A stretch of 64,000 nucleotides of DNA from JANQNX01 sp040217095 (GTDB lineage: Bacteria > Pseudomonadota > Gammaproteobacteria > Eutrophobiales > Eutrophobiaceae): positions 1,860,001 through 1,924,000 of the forward strand of contig OZ245888.1 of assembly GCA_965229565.1 (NCBI GenBank), given 5' to 3'. The first letter of the stretch is position 1, and every line of letters starts with the position of its first letter. This document shows, piece by piece, positions 45,350-53,769 of this stretch. The notes beneath the pieces are model-generated. The model did not search any database. It saw nothing but the letters and a program-made list of their open reading frames with translations, and was not told the origin of the DNA. A program made the position numbers and the translations under genes.

Positions 45350-45811
45350 ATGAATTTAAAGCTGTTATTAGCTATCGCAGTGGCATTTGCCAGCCTGCCG
45401 GGCTGTGCGAATTATACTGCCTCGCCTTTTTATGAAATCGGGGATCCAAACCTCAAATATATTGCCACAGCCAGGGTAGGCAGAGGCAACTCTGTGGCCA
45501 TTCTCTACAACTCAAAAATTTGTGAAGACATCGGTGATGCATGCGGCTTTTTCAAGAACCATGCAAATGCACATGACATGTTGAACCACCAGATTTTCAC
45601 TAACCCGAAATATTATACTCAAACAATCGAAAATGAAGCTGACTGCTGGGCAGCAAAATATGGGCGGCCCAATGAAACACTGGCCGCAGTTAAACTACTG
45701 GAGGATGTTGAAAGAAGAACCGACCTTCCTATTACAGGCGATCCTGATGAAAGAGCTAAATTAATAAAAGCCTGTGCACAGGAAAATGGTAGATGGTCAG
45801 GCGAACCCTGA
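45350..45811 (+). CDS. Lipoprotein with degenerate metallopeptidase-like motif
   Basis: 153 residues. Lipobox LPGC places the acylated Cys at residue 19. The part HANAHDMLNH (71-80) aligns with the HExxH-x4-H helix of periplasmic metallopeptidase-like proteins but has Ala in place of the catalytic Glu; ENEADCWAAKYG (94-105) corresponds to the downstream conserved segment with third-ligand Glu and ADCW. This suggests a non-catalytic or zinc-binding relative. Function unknown. Confidence 0.72.
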   Translation: MNLKLLLAIAVAFASLPGCANYTASPFYEIGDPNLKYIATARVGRGNSVAILYNSKICEDIGDACGFFKNHANAHDMLNHQIFTNPKYYTQTIENEADCWAAKYGRPNETLAAVKLLEDVERRTDLPITGDPDERAKLIKACAQENGRWSGEP

Positions 45812-45881
45812 AGCAGCCTGGTTTTTTCATACTTTTTTCGATGACTAGAGGCGTCTGTGTTAGCAAGTTGAACCCACGTCC

Positions 45882-45963
45882 GGGTTCAATCCCACCCATT
45901 GGCGTACTGTAGAGAAAATTAATAACGTGATTTGTTGTGTAGGCCTAAGAATTGGCGGAGAGG
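45882..45963 (-). repeat. tRNA-Ser-linked repeat, second copy (distal)
   Basis: 82 bp identical to 45994-46075 except for one base (A at 45906 versus G at 46018), period 112 bp. Read on the - strand it begins with CCTCTCCGCCAATTCTTAGG, of which the first ten bases are the tRNA-Ser 3' end including CCA. Weaker similarity extends over the whole 112-bp unit. Confidence 0.9.
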
Positions 45964-45993
45964 TGCCTGTATGGGCAAGCTGAACCCATAACT

Positions 45994-46075
45994 GGGTTCA
46001 ATCCCACCCATTGGCGTGCTGTAGAGAAAATTAATAACGTGATTTGTTGTGTAGGCCTAAGAATTGGCGGAGAGG
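45994..46075 (-). repeat. tRNA-Ser-linked repeat, first copy (overlaps tRNA 3' end)
   Basis: 82-bp copy whose right end (46065-46075) is the 3' end of the tRNA-Ser gene. It contains inverted stretches such as GAACCC-ATAACT-GGGTTC just to its left (about 45983-45999), as does the other unit. Arrangement resembles the E. coli tyrT/rtT repeats, which each begin with a copy of the tRNA 3' end. Confidence 0.9.
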
Positions 46076-46154
46076 GTGGGATTTGAACCCACGAAGCCAT
46101 CGCTGACTTGCCGGTTTTCAAGACCGGTGCATTCAACCACTCTGCCACCTCTCC
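46065..46154 (-). tRNA. tRNA-Ser (anticodon TGA)
   Basis: 90 nt with encoded CCA. Acceptor stem GGAGAGG pairs with CCTCTCC; anticodon loop CTTGAAA gives TGA; long variable arm of class II; T-arm GTGGGTTCAAATCCCAC. It is flanked on the 3' side by the 112-bp repeats and on the 5' side by a chain of palindromes and a 13-bp copy of its own 5' region (46362-46374). Confidence 0.96.
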
Positions 46155-46214
46155 GGTTGATCTTTCTTTTCAACGATTTACTGCAAATCGAACATTGCAT
46201 TCAACCATTATTCC

Positions 46215-46374
46215 GTACATCCATGTACTCCACCCTCGCTTTGCTCGGGCCCGCCTGACGGCGGTTCAAATTTGCTGATTAAATACTTCCCTGTATTTAA
46301 CCACAGGCATCCCTTCGGGATGTCCAATTTTGTTCCTGACAAAATTGTCCAGACAAATTTGTCTGCCACCTCTC
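46215..46374. repeat. Chain of perfect palindromes upstream of tRNA-Ser, ending in a copy of the tRNA 5' region
   Basis: Successive perfect inverted repeats: GTACAT-CC-ATGTAC (46215-46228), CCGCC-TGAC-GGCGG (46251-46264), AAATAC-N6-GTATTT (46281-46298), CATCCC-TTC-GGGATG (46308-46322), CAATTTTGT-N5-ACAAAATTG (46325-46347) and the 16-bp palindrome CAGACAAATTTGTCTG (46350-46365). It ends with TCTGCCACCTCTC (46362-46374), repeating the tRNA-Ser 5' end sequence at 46141-46153. No transposase is present. Confidence 0.75.
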
Positions 46375-46731
46375 AATAAGATGGGCCGTTTTGCGCAGTT
46401 TGCGCATTTTACACAAGTTTAATCGCTGTACCAGTACCACTCGCCCGGCCTGATGAGTAAGATCTTAATCCATACCAGAGCGGAATATTCGTACCTGTTA
46501 TGAATTCACCCACGCCCTGCTTAAGGCAGCAAATGTAATTAGCCGAGTCGATAACTCTTATCAGAAAAAAAGCGGGCAATCTGGCCCGGAAAACCGGTAA
46601 AATTGTCATTTTTGGCATGTTGCTCGCTTGCCAGAGTCGATTGATTTTAAATAAAATTTCATGAAACTAAACTTGAAATTCTGGTCTCAAAGCATTACAT
46701 AGTATTTATCATTTAAATTAAGAGGTGTGTG
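46375..46731. other. Intergenic region before the Bax-inhibitor gene
   Basis: 357 bp. A 69-residue frame on the - strand (46409-46618) lacks a ribosome binding site and recognisable sequence, and I do not accept it. The right part is AT-rich and probably carries the promoter of the next gene. Confidence 0.4.
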
Positions 46732-47403
46732 ATGAGTCAATCCCCCTATGCAGTCGCCAGACCGGTCGAATCGGGCCTGGCAACCAATAAATTAATACGT
46801 AATACGTATACCCTTTTGTCAATGACGCTGCTGTTCAGTGCCATGACGGCTGGCTTATCGATGGCATTCAACCTGCCGCATCCAGGTCTGTTACTGACCC
46901 TGGTTGGTTATTTTGGCCTGTTGTTCCTGACCACTAAATTACGTAACAGTGCCTGGGGACTGGCAGCCATTTTTGCCCTGACCGGCTTCATGGGACTAAC
47001 ACTGGGTCCGATCATCAGTGCCTATCTCACCATGTTTTCTAATGGTGCCCAGCTCGTGATGATGGCCATGGGTGGTACCGGCGCGATTTTCCTTGGCCTG
47101 TCCGGCTATGCGCTGACGACCCGCAAGGACTTCAGCTTCATGGGCGGTTTTATCATGGTTGGTGTATTGGTAGCCTTCCTGGCTGGCATCGGTGCAGCTA
47201 TTTTCAGCATCCCTGCCCTGTCACTGGCTGTTTCAGCCATGTTCATATTGCTGATGTCAGGATTCATCCTGTACCAGACCAGCGAGATGATACATGGTGG
47301 TGAAACTAACTACATCATGGCCACGGTCGGGTTGTACGTCACTATCTACAACCTGTTTACCAGCCTGCTACACCTGCTTGGAGCCTTCGCAGGCGAAGAA
47401 TAG
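46732..47403 (+). CDS. Bax inhibitor-1 family membrane protein (YccA-like)
   Basis: 223 residues, seven hydrophobic segments. The start MSQSPYAVARPVESGLATNK, the segment FALTGFMGLTLGP, the acid residues near the end (YQTSEMIHGGETNYI) and LFTSLLHLLGAF match YccA. YccA of E. coli is a substrate and modulator of the FtsH protease. ATG 46732 is chosen over GTG 46729 because of spacing to AGAGGTG. A terminator follows. Confidence 0.92.
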   Translation: MSQSPYAVARPVESGLATNKLIRNTYTLLSMTLLFSAMTAGLSMAFNLPHPGLLLTLVGYFGLLFLTTKLRNSAWGLAAIFALTGFMGLTLGPIISAYLTMFSNGAQLVMMAMGGTGAIFLGLSGYALTTRKDFSFMGGFIMVGVLVAFLAGIGAAIFSIPALSLAVSAMFILLMSGFILYQTSEMIHGGETNYIMATVGLYVTIYNLFTSLLHLLGAFAGEE

Positions 47404-47428
47404 GAACATTCCACCAATCCTTACCCTA

Positions 47429-47455
47429 CAAGCCCGGCACTGCCGGGCTTGTTTC
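47429..47455 (+). terminator. Rho-independent terminator after the Bax-inhibitor gene
   Basis: Stem CAAGCCCGGCA pairs with TGCCGGGCTTG around a single C, followed by TTTCTTTTCT. It separates this gene from pntA. Confidence 0.85.
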
Positions 47456-47585
47456 TTTTCTGCAGTCACGTTTCCCTTGCTATGACTTGATATCCTAATC
47501 GTGCTAGCATCTTGGCAATAAGTATAAAAACCAGTACCAAGTAGACTTTTTCTCAAATAAAAATCCATAAAGAGGTGGTGTGACG

Positions 47586-49118
47586 ATGAAGATCGGTGTG
47601 CCTAAAGAGATATTCAAGGGTGAAAAGCGAGTTGCAACAACACCCGAGGTTATAGGTTGGTTGGCCAAACTCGGTTACGAGGTAGCAGTTGAGTCCGATG
47701 CCGGGAAAGACGCCAATTTCGCCAACGAGGTTTACCAGGAGGCTGGTGCCGAGATTATCAGCGATCGCAAGGCACTCTGGGACGCAGCCGATATTATCCT
47801 GAAGGTACGCGCACCCGAAGATGAAGAAGTCGAATTATTGCACGAAGGTCAGACCCTCATCAGTTTTATCTGGCCAGCTCAGAATGAAGAGCTAATGGCC
47901 AAATTGTCCGCGAAGAAGGTCAACATACTCGCCATGGACAGCGTACCCCGTATTTCCCGCGCCCAGAAGATGGATGCACTCAGTTCCATGGCAAACATCG
48001 CCGGCTACCGCGCGGTCATTGAGGCTTCGCATCATTTTGGACGTTTTTTCACCGGGCAGATTACTGCCGCCGGCAAGGTGCCGCCTGCCAAAGTGCTTAT
48101 TATTGGTGCCGGCGTGGCTGGCCTGGCGGCTATTGGCGCTGCCAACAGCCTGGGTGCCATTGTTCGTTCATTCGACACTCGCCCCGAGGTCAAGGAACAG
48201 GTAGAGAGTATGGGCGCCGAGTTCCTGATGCTGGATTTCGAAGAAGACGGTAGCGGTGAAGGCGGCTATGCCAAAACCATGAGCGACGAATTCATCAAGG
48301 CCGAAATGGCCCTGTTTGCCGAGCAGGCTAAAGACGTGGATATCATCATTACCACGGCTCTGATCCCCGGCAAACCGGCACCAAAGTTGATTACCAGCGA
48401 AATGGTCCAGTCCATGAAGAATGGCAGTGTTATCGTAGACCTTGCGGCCGAACAGGGGGGTAACTGTGAACTGACCAAGCCCGGCAAGGTTGCGACCACA
48501 CCCAATGGGGTCACCGTGATTGGTTACACCGACCTGCCCAGTCGCCTGCCAACACAGTCGAGCCAGCTCTATGCCACCAACCTGCGCCACCTGCTGACGG
48601 ATATGACGCCGGAAAAGGATGGCAAACTTGTAATTAACATGGAAGACGAGGCTATTCGAGGTGCCACGGTTATCAATGCCGGGGAGATTACCTGGCCACC
48701 ACCGCCACCAAAACTATCAGCGGCACCGGCCAAGCCAGCAGCGGCACCGGTAGAACCGCCGGCACCCAAAAAAGTGAATCCTTTAATGAAATTCATCCCG
48801 ATTGTACTGGGTGCAATTATTTTACTCTGGTTGGGCAACGTGGCCCCGCCCTCCTTCATGCAGCACTTCACCGTATTTGTACTGGCCTGCTTTGTCGGTT
48901 ACATGGTGATCTGGAATGTCACACCGTCACTGCACACACCCTTGATGAGTGTGACCAACGCGGTATCGAGCATCATCATCATTGGTGCACTGATACAAAT
49001 ATCATCGCCCGGATTTTTCCTGACGGCCCTGGCGGCCTTTGGCGTCCTTATCACCAGCATCAACATATTCGGTGGCTTCGCGGTCACCCAGCGTATGTTG
49101 CAAATGTTTCGTAAATAA
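47586..49118 (+). CDS. pntA: NAD(P) transhydrogenase subunit alpha
   Basis: 510 residues from ATG 47586 (preceded by GAGGTGGTG); GTG 47580 is less likely. The N-terminal NAD(H)-binding domain I has IGVPKEIFKGEKRVATTPE and GAGVAGLAAIGAANSLGA. A Pro/Ala-rich linker (PPPPPKLSAAPAKPAAAPV) leads to four membrane helices at the C-terminus, so this is the full-length E. coli-type alpha subunit. With PntB it forms the proton-driven NADH to NADPH transhydrogenase. PntB starts 11 bp later. Confidence 0.95.
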   Translation: MKIGVPKEIFKGEKRVATTPEVIGWLAKLGYEVAVESDAGKDANFANEVYQEAGAEIISDRKALWDAADIILKVRAPEDEEVELLHEGQTLISFIWPAQNEELMAKLSAKKVNILAMDSVPRISRAQKMDALSSMANIAGYRAVIEASHHFGRFFTGQITAAGKVPPAKVLIIGAGVAGLAAIGAANSLGAIVRSFDTRPEVKEQVESMGAEFLMLDFEEDGSGEGGYAKTMSDEFIKAEMALFAEQAKDVDIIITTALIPGKPAPKLITSEMVQSMKNGSVIVDLAAEQGGNCELTKPGKVATTPNGVTVIGYTDLPSRLPTQSSQLYATNLRHLLTDMTPEKDGKLVINMEDEAIRGATVINAGEITWPPPPPKLSAAPAKPAAAPVEPPAPKKVNPLMKFIPIVLGAIILLWLGNVAPPSFMQHFTVFVLACFVGYMVIWNVTPSLHTPLMSVTNAVSSIIIIGALIQISSPGFFLTALAAFGVLITSINIFGGFAVTQRMLQMFRK

Positions 49119-49129
49119 GGAGGCTAGTC

Positions 49130-50539
49130 ATGTCAGAAGGTTTGGTTACAGTCTCTTATATTGGTGCAACTATCCTGTTCATCCTGACCCTGGGTGGGCT
49201 CAGCAACCAGGAGACCGCGCGACGAGGCAATATTTACGGCATCATCGGCATGGCCCTTGCCGTGCTGGCAACGATACTGGGTCCCGAGGTCAAGGGATTT
49301 GGCAGCTATTTACTCATCCTGGTCATGATGGGGACTGGTGCTGCCGTAGGTATCACGCTGGCAAGAAAGGTAGAAATGACCCAGATGCCAGAACTGGTTG
49401 CGATACTGCACAGCCTGGTGGGCCTTGCCGCTGTACTGGTAGGTTACGTGAGTTTCATGGGTAGCCCCGGATACGAAGGTATAGAAAAGGTTATTCATGA
49501 AGTTGAAATCTATATCGGCGTACTCATCGGTGCGGTTACATTCTCCGGTTCAGTTATCGCGTTCGGTAAATTAAGCGGCAAGATTGGTGGAAACCCGCTG
49601 TTGTTACCCGGAAGACACTGGATAAACCTGGCCGGATTGCTGATCACTATCTGGCTCGGCTCCTGGTTCCTGGATGCGGCTGAAGCAGGCAGTACCGTGG
49701 CATACATCCCGTTGCTGTTGATGACGGCGATCGCCCTCGCCTTTGGAGTTCACATGGTCATGGCCATTGGCGGTGCCGATATGCCGGTCGTGGTTTCGAT
49801 GCTGAATAGTTATTCAGGTTGGGCCGCGTCAGCAACGGGCTTCATGCTTTCTAACGACTTGTTGATTGTTGTTGGTGCCCTGGTTGGTAGTAGCGGTGCC
49901 ATCCTGAGTTACATCATGTGTCGCGCGATGAACCGCAATTTCATCTCGGTCATTGCCGGCGGTTTTGGCACCACGACCGGTGGTGGTGGTGGCGACAGTG
50001 ACGAAGAACAAGGTGAAATCATTGCCATCGATACCGATGAAGTCGCTCAGCTTTTGACCGATGCCAGCGAAGTCATGATCATCCCGGGTTACGGGATGGC
50101 TGTTGCCCAGGCCCAGCATATCGTTAACGAGATCACCAAGATCCTGCGTGATAAAGGTGTCAATGTGCGCTTTGGTATTCACCCGGTTGCCGGACGTATG
50201 CCTGGACACATGAACGTGTTACTGGCAGAAGCCAAGGTACCCTATGACATCGTCTTTGAAATGGATGAGATCAACGACGATTTCCCGAACATCGACGTCT
50301 CAATAGTGATCGGTGCCAACGACATCGTGAACCCGTCAGCACAGGAAGATCCGAACAGTCCAATCGCCGGCATGCCGGTACTGGAATGCTGGAAAGGCAA
50401 GACAACAATAGTTTTAAAACGATCCATGGCGACGGGCTATGCCGGCGTACAGAACCCGCTGTTCTTCAAGGAGAATACCCGTATGTACTTTGGTGATGCA
50501 CACCAGAGCCTGGATGCGGTGTTGAAAGCGATTCTTTAA
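49130..50539 (+). CDS. pntB: NAD(P) transhydrogenase subunit beta
   Basis: 469 residues, about nine membrane helices followed by the NADP(H)-binding domain III (VMIIPGYGMAVAQAQHIVNE, GRMPGHMNVLLAEAKVPYD, GANDIVNPSAQ). It completes the transhydrogenase with PntA, supplying NADPH for biosynthesis, such as the FabG step encoded in this window. Strong ribosome binding site AAGGAGGC. A very small gene follows 16 bp later. Confidence 0.96.
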   Translation: MSEGLVTVSYIGATILFILTLGGLSNQETARRGNIYGIIGMALAVLATILGPEVKGFGSYLLILVMMGTGAAVGITLARKVEMTQMPELVAILHSLVGLAAVLVGYVSFMGSPGYEGIEKVIHEVEIYIGVLIGAVTFSGSVIAFGKLSGKIGGNPLLLPGRHWINLAGLLITIWLGSWFLDAAEAGSTVAYIPLLLMTAIALAFGVHMVMAIGGADMPVVVSMLNSYSGWAASATGFMLSNDLLIVVGALVGSSGAILSYIMCRAMNRNFISVIAGGFGTTTGGGGGDSDEEQGEIIAIDTDEVAQLLTDASEVMIIPGYGMAVAQAQHIVNEITKILRDKGVNVRFGIHPVAGRMPGHMNVLLAEAKVPYDIVFEMDEINDDFPNIDVSIVIGANDIVNPSAQEDPNSPIAGMPVLECWKGKTTIVLKRSMATGYAGVQNPLFFKENTRMYFGDAHQSLDAVLKAIL

Positions 50540-50555
50540 TTAAACAGGTAAAAAA

Positions 50556-50717
50556 ATGGATAATAAAATTGTTTTAATTATCGTCGCCATATTGCTGGCA
50601 CCACTGGCGGTATTCCTGAAAAAAGGTGCTGGTAAGGACCTCGTCATTAATATCCTGTTATGTTTCCTGTTTTACATCCCGGCGGTCATACATGCCATCT
50701 GGGTAGTCACGAAATAA
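50556..50717 (+). CDS. YqaE/Pmp3 family small membrane protein
   Basis: 53 residues, too short for a length-based gene call: MDNKIVLIIVAILLAPLAVF, then LKKGAGKDLVINILL and YIPAVIHAIWVVTK. Two hydrophobic segments with the KKG(A)GKDLVINI loop are the UPF0057/Pmp3 signature (usually GCGKDLLINILLTLLGYIPGIIHALYVI). Pmp3 proteins affect membrane potential and salt tolerance in yeast and plants; the bacterial role is unclear. It is 16 bp after pntB and just before a terminator, so it belongs to the pnt transcript. Confidence 0.9.
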   Translation: MDNKIVLIIVAILLAPLAVFLKKGAGKDLVINILLCFLFYIPAVIHAIWVVTK

Positions 50718-50747
50718 CAACAATAAAAGTAGTACTTTACAGTTTAC

Positions 50748-50772
50748 AAGCGCCCTTACGGGCGCTTTTTTA
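50748..50772 (+). terminator. Bidirectional terminator between pnt operon and serS
   Basis: AAGCGCCC (50748-50755), loop TTAC, GGGCGCTT (50760-50767), then T-run. serS ends 10 bp to the right on the other strand. Confidence 0.88.
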
Positions 50773-50781
50773 TTGTTCGTG

Positions 50782-52056
50782 TTATGCGCTGATGACAGCC
50801 TGGTTATTCATGTAGGGTCGCAAGACTGCCGGAACAGTAATGTTGCCGTCTTTGTCCTGGTAGTTTTCCATCACGGCTATCAACGTACGACCCACAGCAA
50901 GGCCGGATCCATTCAACGTATGTAACAACTCGGGCTTATTGGTTTCCGGGTTACGCCAGCGCGCCTTCATACGCCGGGCCTGGAAGGCCTCGAAGTTACT
51001 GCAGGAGGATATCTCCCGGTATGCCTGTTGTCCCGGCAACCAGACCTCGATGTCATAGGTCTTTGCGGCGGAAAAGCCAAGGTCACCGCCACATAGTGCA
51101 ACCACACGATAGGGAAGCTCCAGTTTCTGTAATATTACTTCGGCATGCCCCGTCAATTCCTCCAGTATCTTGTAGGAATCCTGTGGCTTGACCAGTTGCA
51201 CCATTTCCACCTTTTCAAACTGGTGCTGTCGGATCATGCCGCGGGTATCCTTGCCATAAGAACCGGCCTCGCTGCGAAAGCAGGGAGAATGACAGACAAA
51301 CTTCAGGGGCATGCTGTCAGCTTCAAAGATCTCGTCGCGGGCCATATTGGTGACCGGCACTTCGGCGGTTGGTATCAAATAGAAACCATGTTCCTGTATA
51401 TGAAACAGGTCTTCCTCGAACTTCGGCAACTGTCCGGTACCCATGCAGCTATCGGCATTGACAAGGTAAGGCACGTTGACCTCGGTATAGCCGTGTTCCA
51501 TGGTATGGGTATCGATCATGAGTTGAATCAATGCCCGGTGCATGCGGGCAATGTCACCTTTCATGACCACGAAACGGGAGCTGGTTATCCTGGTAGCGAC
51601 TTCAAAATCAATTAAACCTGATTGTTCACCAAGATCGACATGATCTTTTGGCTCGAAATCAAACGTTACCGGCTCACCCCATTTTCGAATTTCCTCGTTA
51701 CACTCCTCGCTGTTGCCTTCCGGTACAGACTCGTCCGGGATATTGGGAATGGTGTTCAGGATCGCGTTTAATAATGACTGAATGTTGTCCAGTTCTTTTG
51801 TACTTTCATCAAGCTGCTGCTTGATATTAGCGACTTCATCAAGGATAGGTTGAGCATCACCGCCCTGCCCCTTGATCTTGCCGATCTCTTTTGACTTGCT
51901 GTTACGTAATGACTGCAGCTCTTCTGTTTTTACCTGGATGGCCTTGCGTTTAGCTTCAAGGTCCTGGATGGTTTCAACGTCAAGTTCCATACCTCGCTTT
52001 CTCAACGCGACAGCAACACTATCGAGATCATTTCTTATTAGTTGTGGGTCCAGCAT
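50782..52056 (-). CDS. serS: Seryl-tRNA synthetase
   Basis: 424 residues. The N-terminal coiled-coil arm (about 30-105) binds the long variable arm of tRNA-Ser. Class II motifs follow: FRSEAGSYGKDTRGMIRQHQF (motif 2), with motif 3 NGSGLAVGRTLIAVMENYQ. The cognate tRNA-Ser(TGA) lies 4.6 kb away in the same window. It follows crcB by 15 bp. Confidence 0.97.
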   Translation of the reverse strand: MLDPQLIRNDLDSVAVALRKRGMELDVETIQDLEAKRKAIQVKTEELQSLRNSKSKEIGKIKGQGGDAQPILDEVANIKQQLDESTKELDNIQSLLNAILNTIPNIPDESVPEGNSEECNEEIRKWGEPVTFDFEPKDHVDLGEQSGLIDFEVATRITSSRFVVMKGDIARMHRALIQLMIDTHTMEHGYTEVNVPYLVNADSCMGTGQLPKFEEDLFHIQEHGFYLIPTAEVPVTNMARDEIFEADSMPLKFVCHSPCFRSEAGSYGKDTRGMIRQHQFEKVEMVQLVKPQDSYKILEELTGHAEVILQKLELPYRVVALCGGDLGFSAAKTYDIEVWLPGQQAYREISSCSNFEAFQARRMKARWRNPETNKPELLHTLNGSGLAVGRTLIAVMENYQDKDGNITVPAVLRPYMNNQAVISA

Positions 52057-52071
52057 TTATCTTCCTACATG

Positions 52072-52452
52072 TTACAAGCTTGTTTGCCTGGCCAGCGACA
52101 TACCCAGCCAACAGACGACGAGACAGGAAAACACCGATACAAATACATTCATGAATGCCTTGTTGGCTTGCCCCATCTCGAACAGGGTTATGGTTTCAAA
52201 TGAAAAAGTTGAAAATGTCGTGAATGCACCCAGCAGGCCAATTACGACAAATGAACGTAATTCCTGGGATAACTCGTGGCGTTCCACCATGATCACATAG
52301 AGCACGCCGATCAGGAATGAACCAATAACGTTCACTACCAGTGTGCCATAGGGAAAGCCCTTGCCCAACAGCATATGTGTGCCTGTTGAAAACCAGTAAC
52401 GCATCAAGGCACCCAGCGCCCCGCCAAGGGCAATGTATACAATTTGAGTCAT
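52072..52452 (-). CDS. crcB: Fluoride channel CrcB/Fluc
   Basis: 126 residues with four membrane helices. GALGALMRYWFS at the N-terminus, the Asn-containing GTLVVNVIGSFLIGVL and the FTTFSTFSFET (Phe-box) are the Fluc hallmarks. It exports fluoride as a dual-topology dimer. It is in an operon with rarA and serS; no upstream fluoride riboswitch region is available because rarA directly precedes it. Confidence 0.95.
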   Translation of the reverse strand: MTQIVYIALGGALGALMRYWFSTGTHMLLGKGFPYGTLVVNVIGSFLIGVLYVIMVERHELSQELRSFVVIGLLGAFTTFSTFSFETITLFEMGQANKAFMNVFVSVFSCLVVCWLGMSLARQTSL

Positions 52453-52455
52453 GAA

Positions 52456-53769
52456 CTAGTTCTTGGATTGTTTTGCTTTCTTATCCATCTCACGCAGCGC
52501 GGCCAGTTTTTCGGCGATTTTTATTTCCAGGCCACGATTGACCGGATGATAGTACTCTTTTGCCGGCATATCTTCAGGGAAATAGTGCTCCCCCGCTGCA
52601 TACCCGCTCTCTTCATTATGGGCATAACGGTAGTTTTTACCATAATCCAGCGACTTCATCAGGTTAGTCGGTGCGTTGCGTAAATGCAGGGGCACTTCCT
52701 TTGAACCCGACTGCTTTGCATCCTGCATGGCGCTTTTGTAGGCGGTATATAACGCATTACTCTTGGCCGCACAGGCAAGATAGACAATAGCCTGTGCAAT
52801 CGCCAGTTCACCCTCTGGGGAACCCAGCCGTTCCTGCGTCTCCCATGCGTCCAGCGCCAGGCGTATGCCTCTTGGATCGGCATTGCCTATATCCTCGGAA
52901 GCCATGCGTACGACACGTCGTGCAACATACAGTGGATCACAACCACCATCGATCATACGTGTGAACCAGTATAGTGCTGCGTCCGGGTTGGACCCGCGCA
53001 CTGATTTATGTAACGCAGAGATTTGATCGTAAAATGCCTCACCGCCCTTGTCGAAACGACGCAGCGAACCATCTTTCAAAATCTCGTCCAGTAATTCCTG
53101 GTCAATCACCCCTTCTTCGGCAAGGTCCGAAGCAATCTCCAGCAGGTTCAACGCACGCCTTGCATCGCCATCAGCGACATCAGCCAGTTTCTCCAGCGTC
53201 TGTGTATCGATTTCAAGACCCATGTTACCTAGTCCTTTCTTCGAGTTTTGCAGGGCCTCGGTGATGATCTTCAACAAGCTTTCCTTGTCGAGTGACTTGA
53301 GCACGTAAACACGCACGCGTGAGAGCAAGGCATTATTTAATTCAAACGAGGGGTTTTCTGTCGTCGCTCCAATAAACGTGATCGTGCCGTCTTCCACGTA
53401 GGGTAAAAATGCGTCCTGCTGTGATTTATTAAAACGGTGTACTTCATCCACGAACAACACGGTTTCCTTGCCATATACCTGGCGGTACTGACGTGCTTGT
53501 TCTATCGCGGCACGTATGTCTTTAACACCACTTAATACCGCTGACACGGTCAGGAACTGTGCATCGCAGGATTGAGTGATAAGCTTTGCGAGCGTGGTCT
53601 TGCCTGTACCGGGAGGTCCCCAGAACACCATGGAATGCAGACGCCCCTGCTCGACTGCCTGGCGAAGGGGTTTTCCGCTGCCGAGTATATGTTCCTGTCC
53701 TGAGTAAGTATCAATCGTCTGTGGCCGCATGCGGTCTGCCAGCGGACGATAATCTGTTTCCTTAGTCAT
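52456..53769 (-). CDS. rarA: Replication-associated recombination protein A (RarA/MgsA)
   Basis: 437 residues from ATG 53769 (MTKETDYRPLADRMRPQTID); a longer frame to 53814 would lie inside lolA. AAA+ ATPase with Walker A GPPGTGKTTL, Walker B LFVDEVHRF, and sensor sequence GATTENPSFELNNALLSR; C-terminal tetramerisation region (KSALYTAYKSAMQDAKQSG, NAPTNLMKSLDYGKNY). RarA acts at stalled forks. It overlaps lolA by 8 bp, the standard ftsK-lolA-rarA order. Confidence 0.95.
   Translation of the reverse strand: MTKETDYRPLADRMRPQTIDTYSGQEHILGSGKPLRQAVEQGRLHSMVFWGPPGTGKTTLAKLITQSCDAQFLTVSAVLSGVKDIRAAIEQARQYRQVYGKETVLFVDEVHRFNKSQQDAFLPYVEDGTITFIGATTENPSFELNNALLSRVRVYVLKSLDKESLLKIITEALQNSKKGLGNMGLEIDTQTLEKLADVADGDARRALNLLEIASDLAEEGVIDQELLDEILKDGSLRRFDKGGEAFYDQISALHKSVRGSNPDAALYWFTRMIDGGCDPLYVARRVVRMASEDIGNADPRGIRLALDAWETQERLGSPEGELAIAQAIVYLACAAKSNALYTAYKSAMQDAKQSGSKEVPLHLRNAPTNLMKSLDYGKNYRYAHNEESGYAAGEHYFPEDMPAKEYYHPVNRGLEIKIAEKLAALREMDKKAKQSKN

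Noticed and set aside
46409..46618. 69-residue - strand frame
   Set aside because: No ribosome binding site or recognisable sequence; lies in a repeat-rich gap.
52453..52456. Fluoride riboswitch upstream of crcB
   Set aside because: rarA ends 3 bp upstream; there is no room for a riboswitch.
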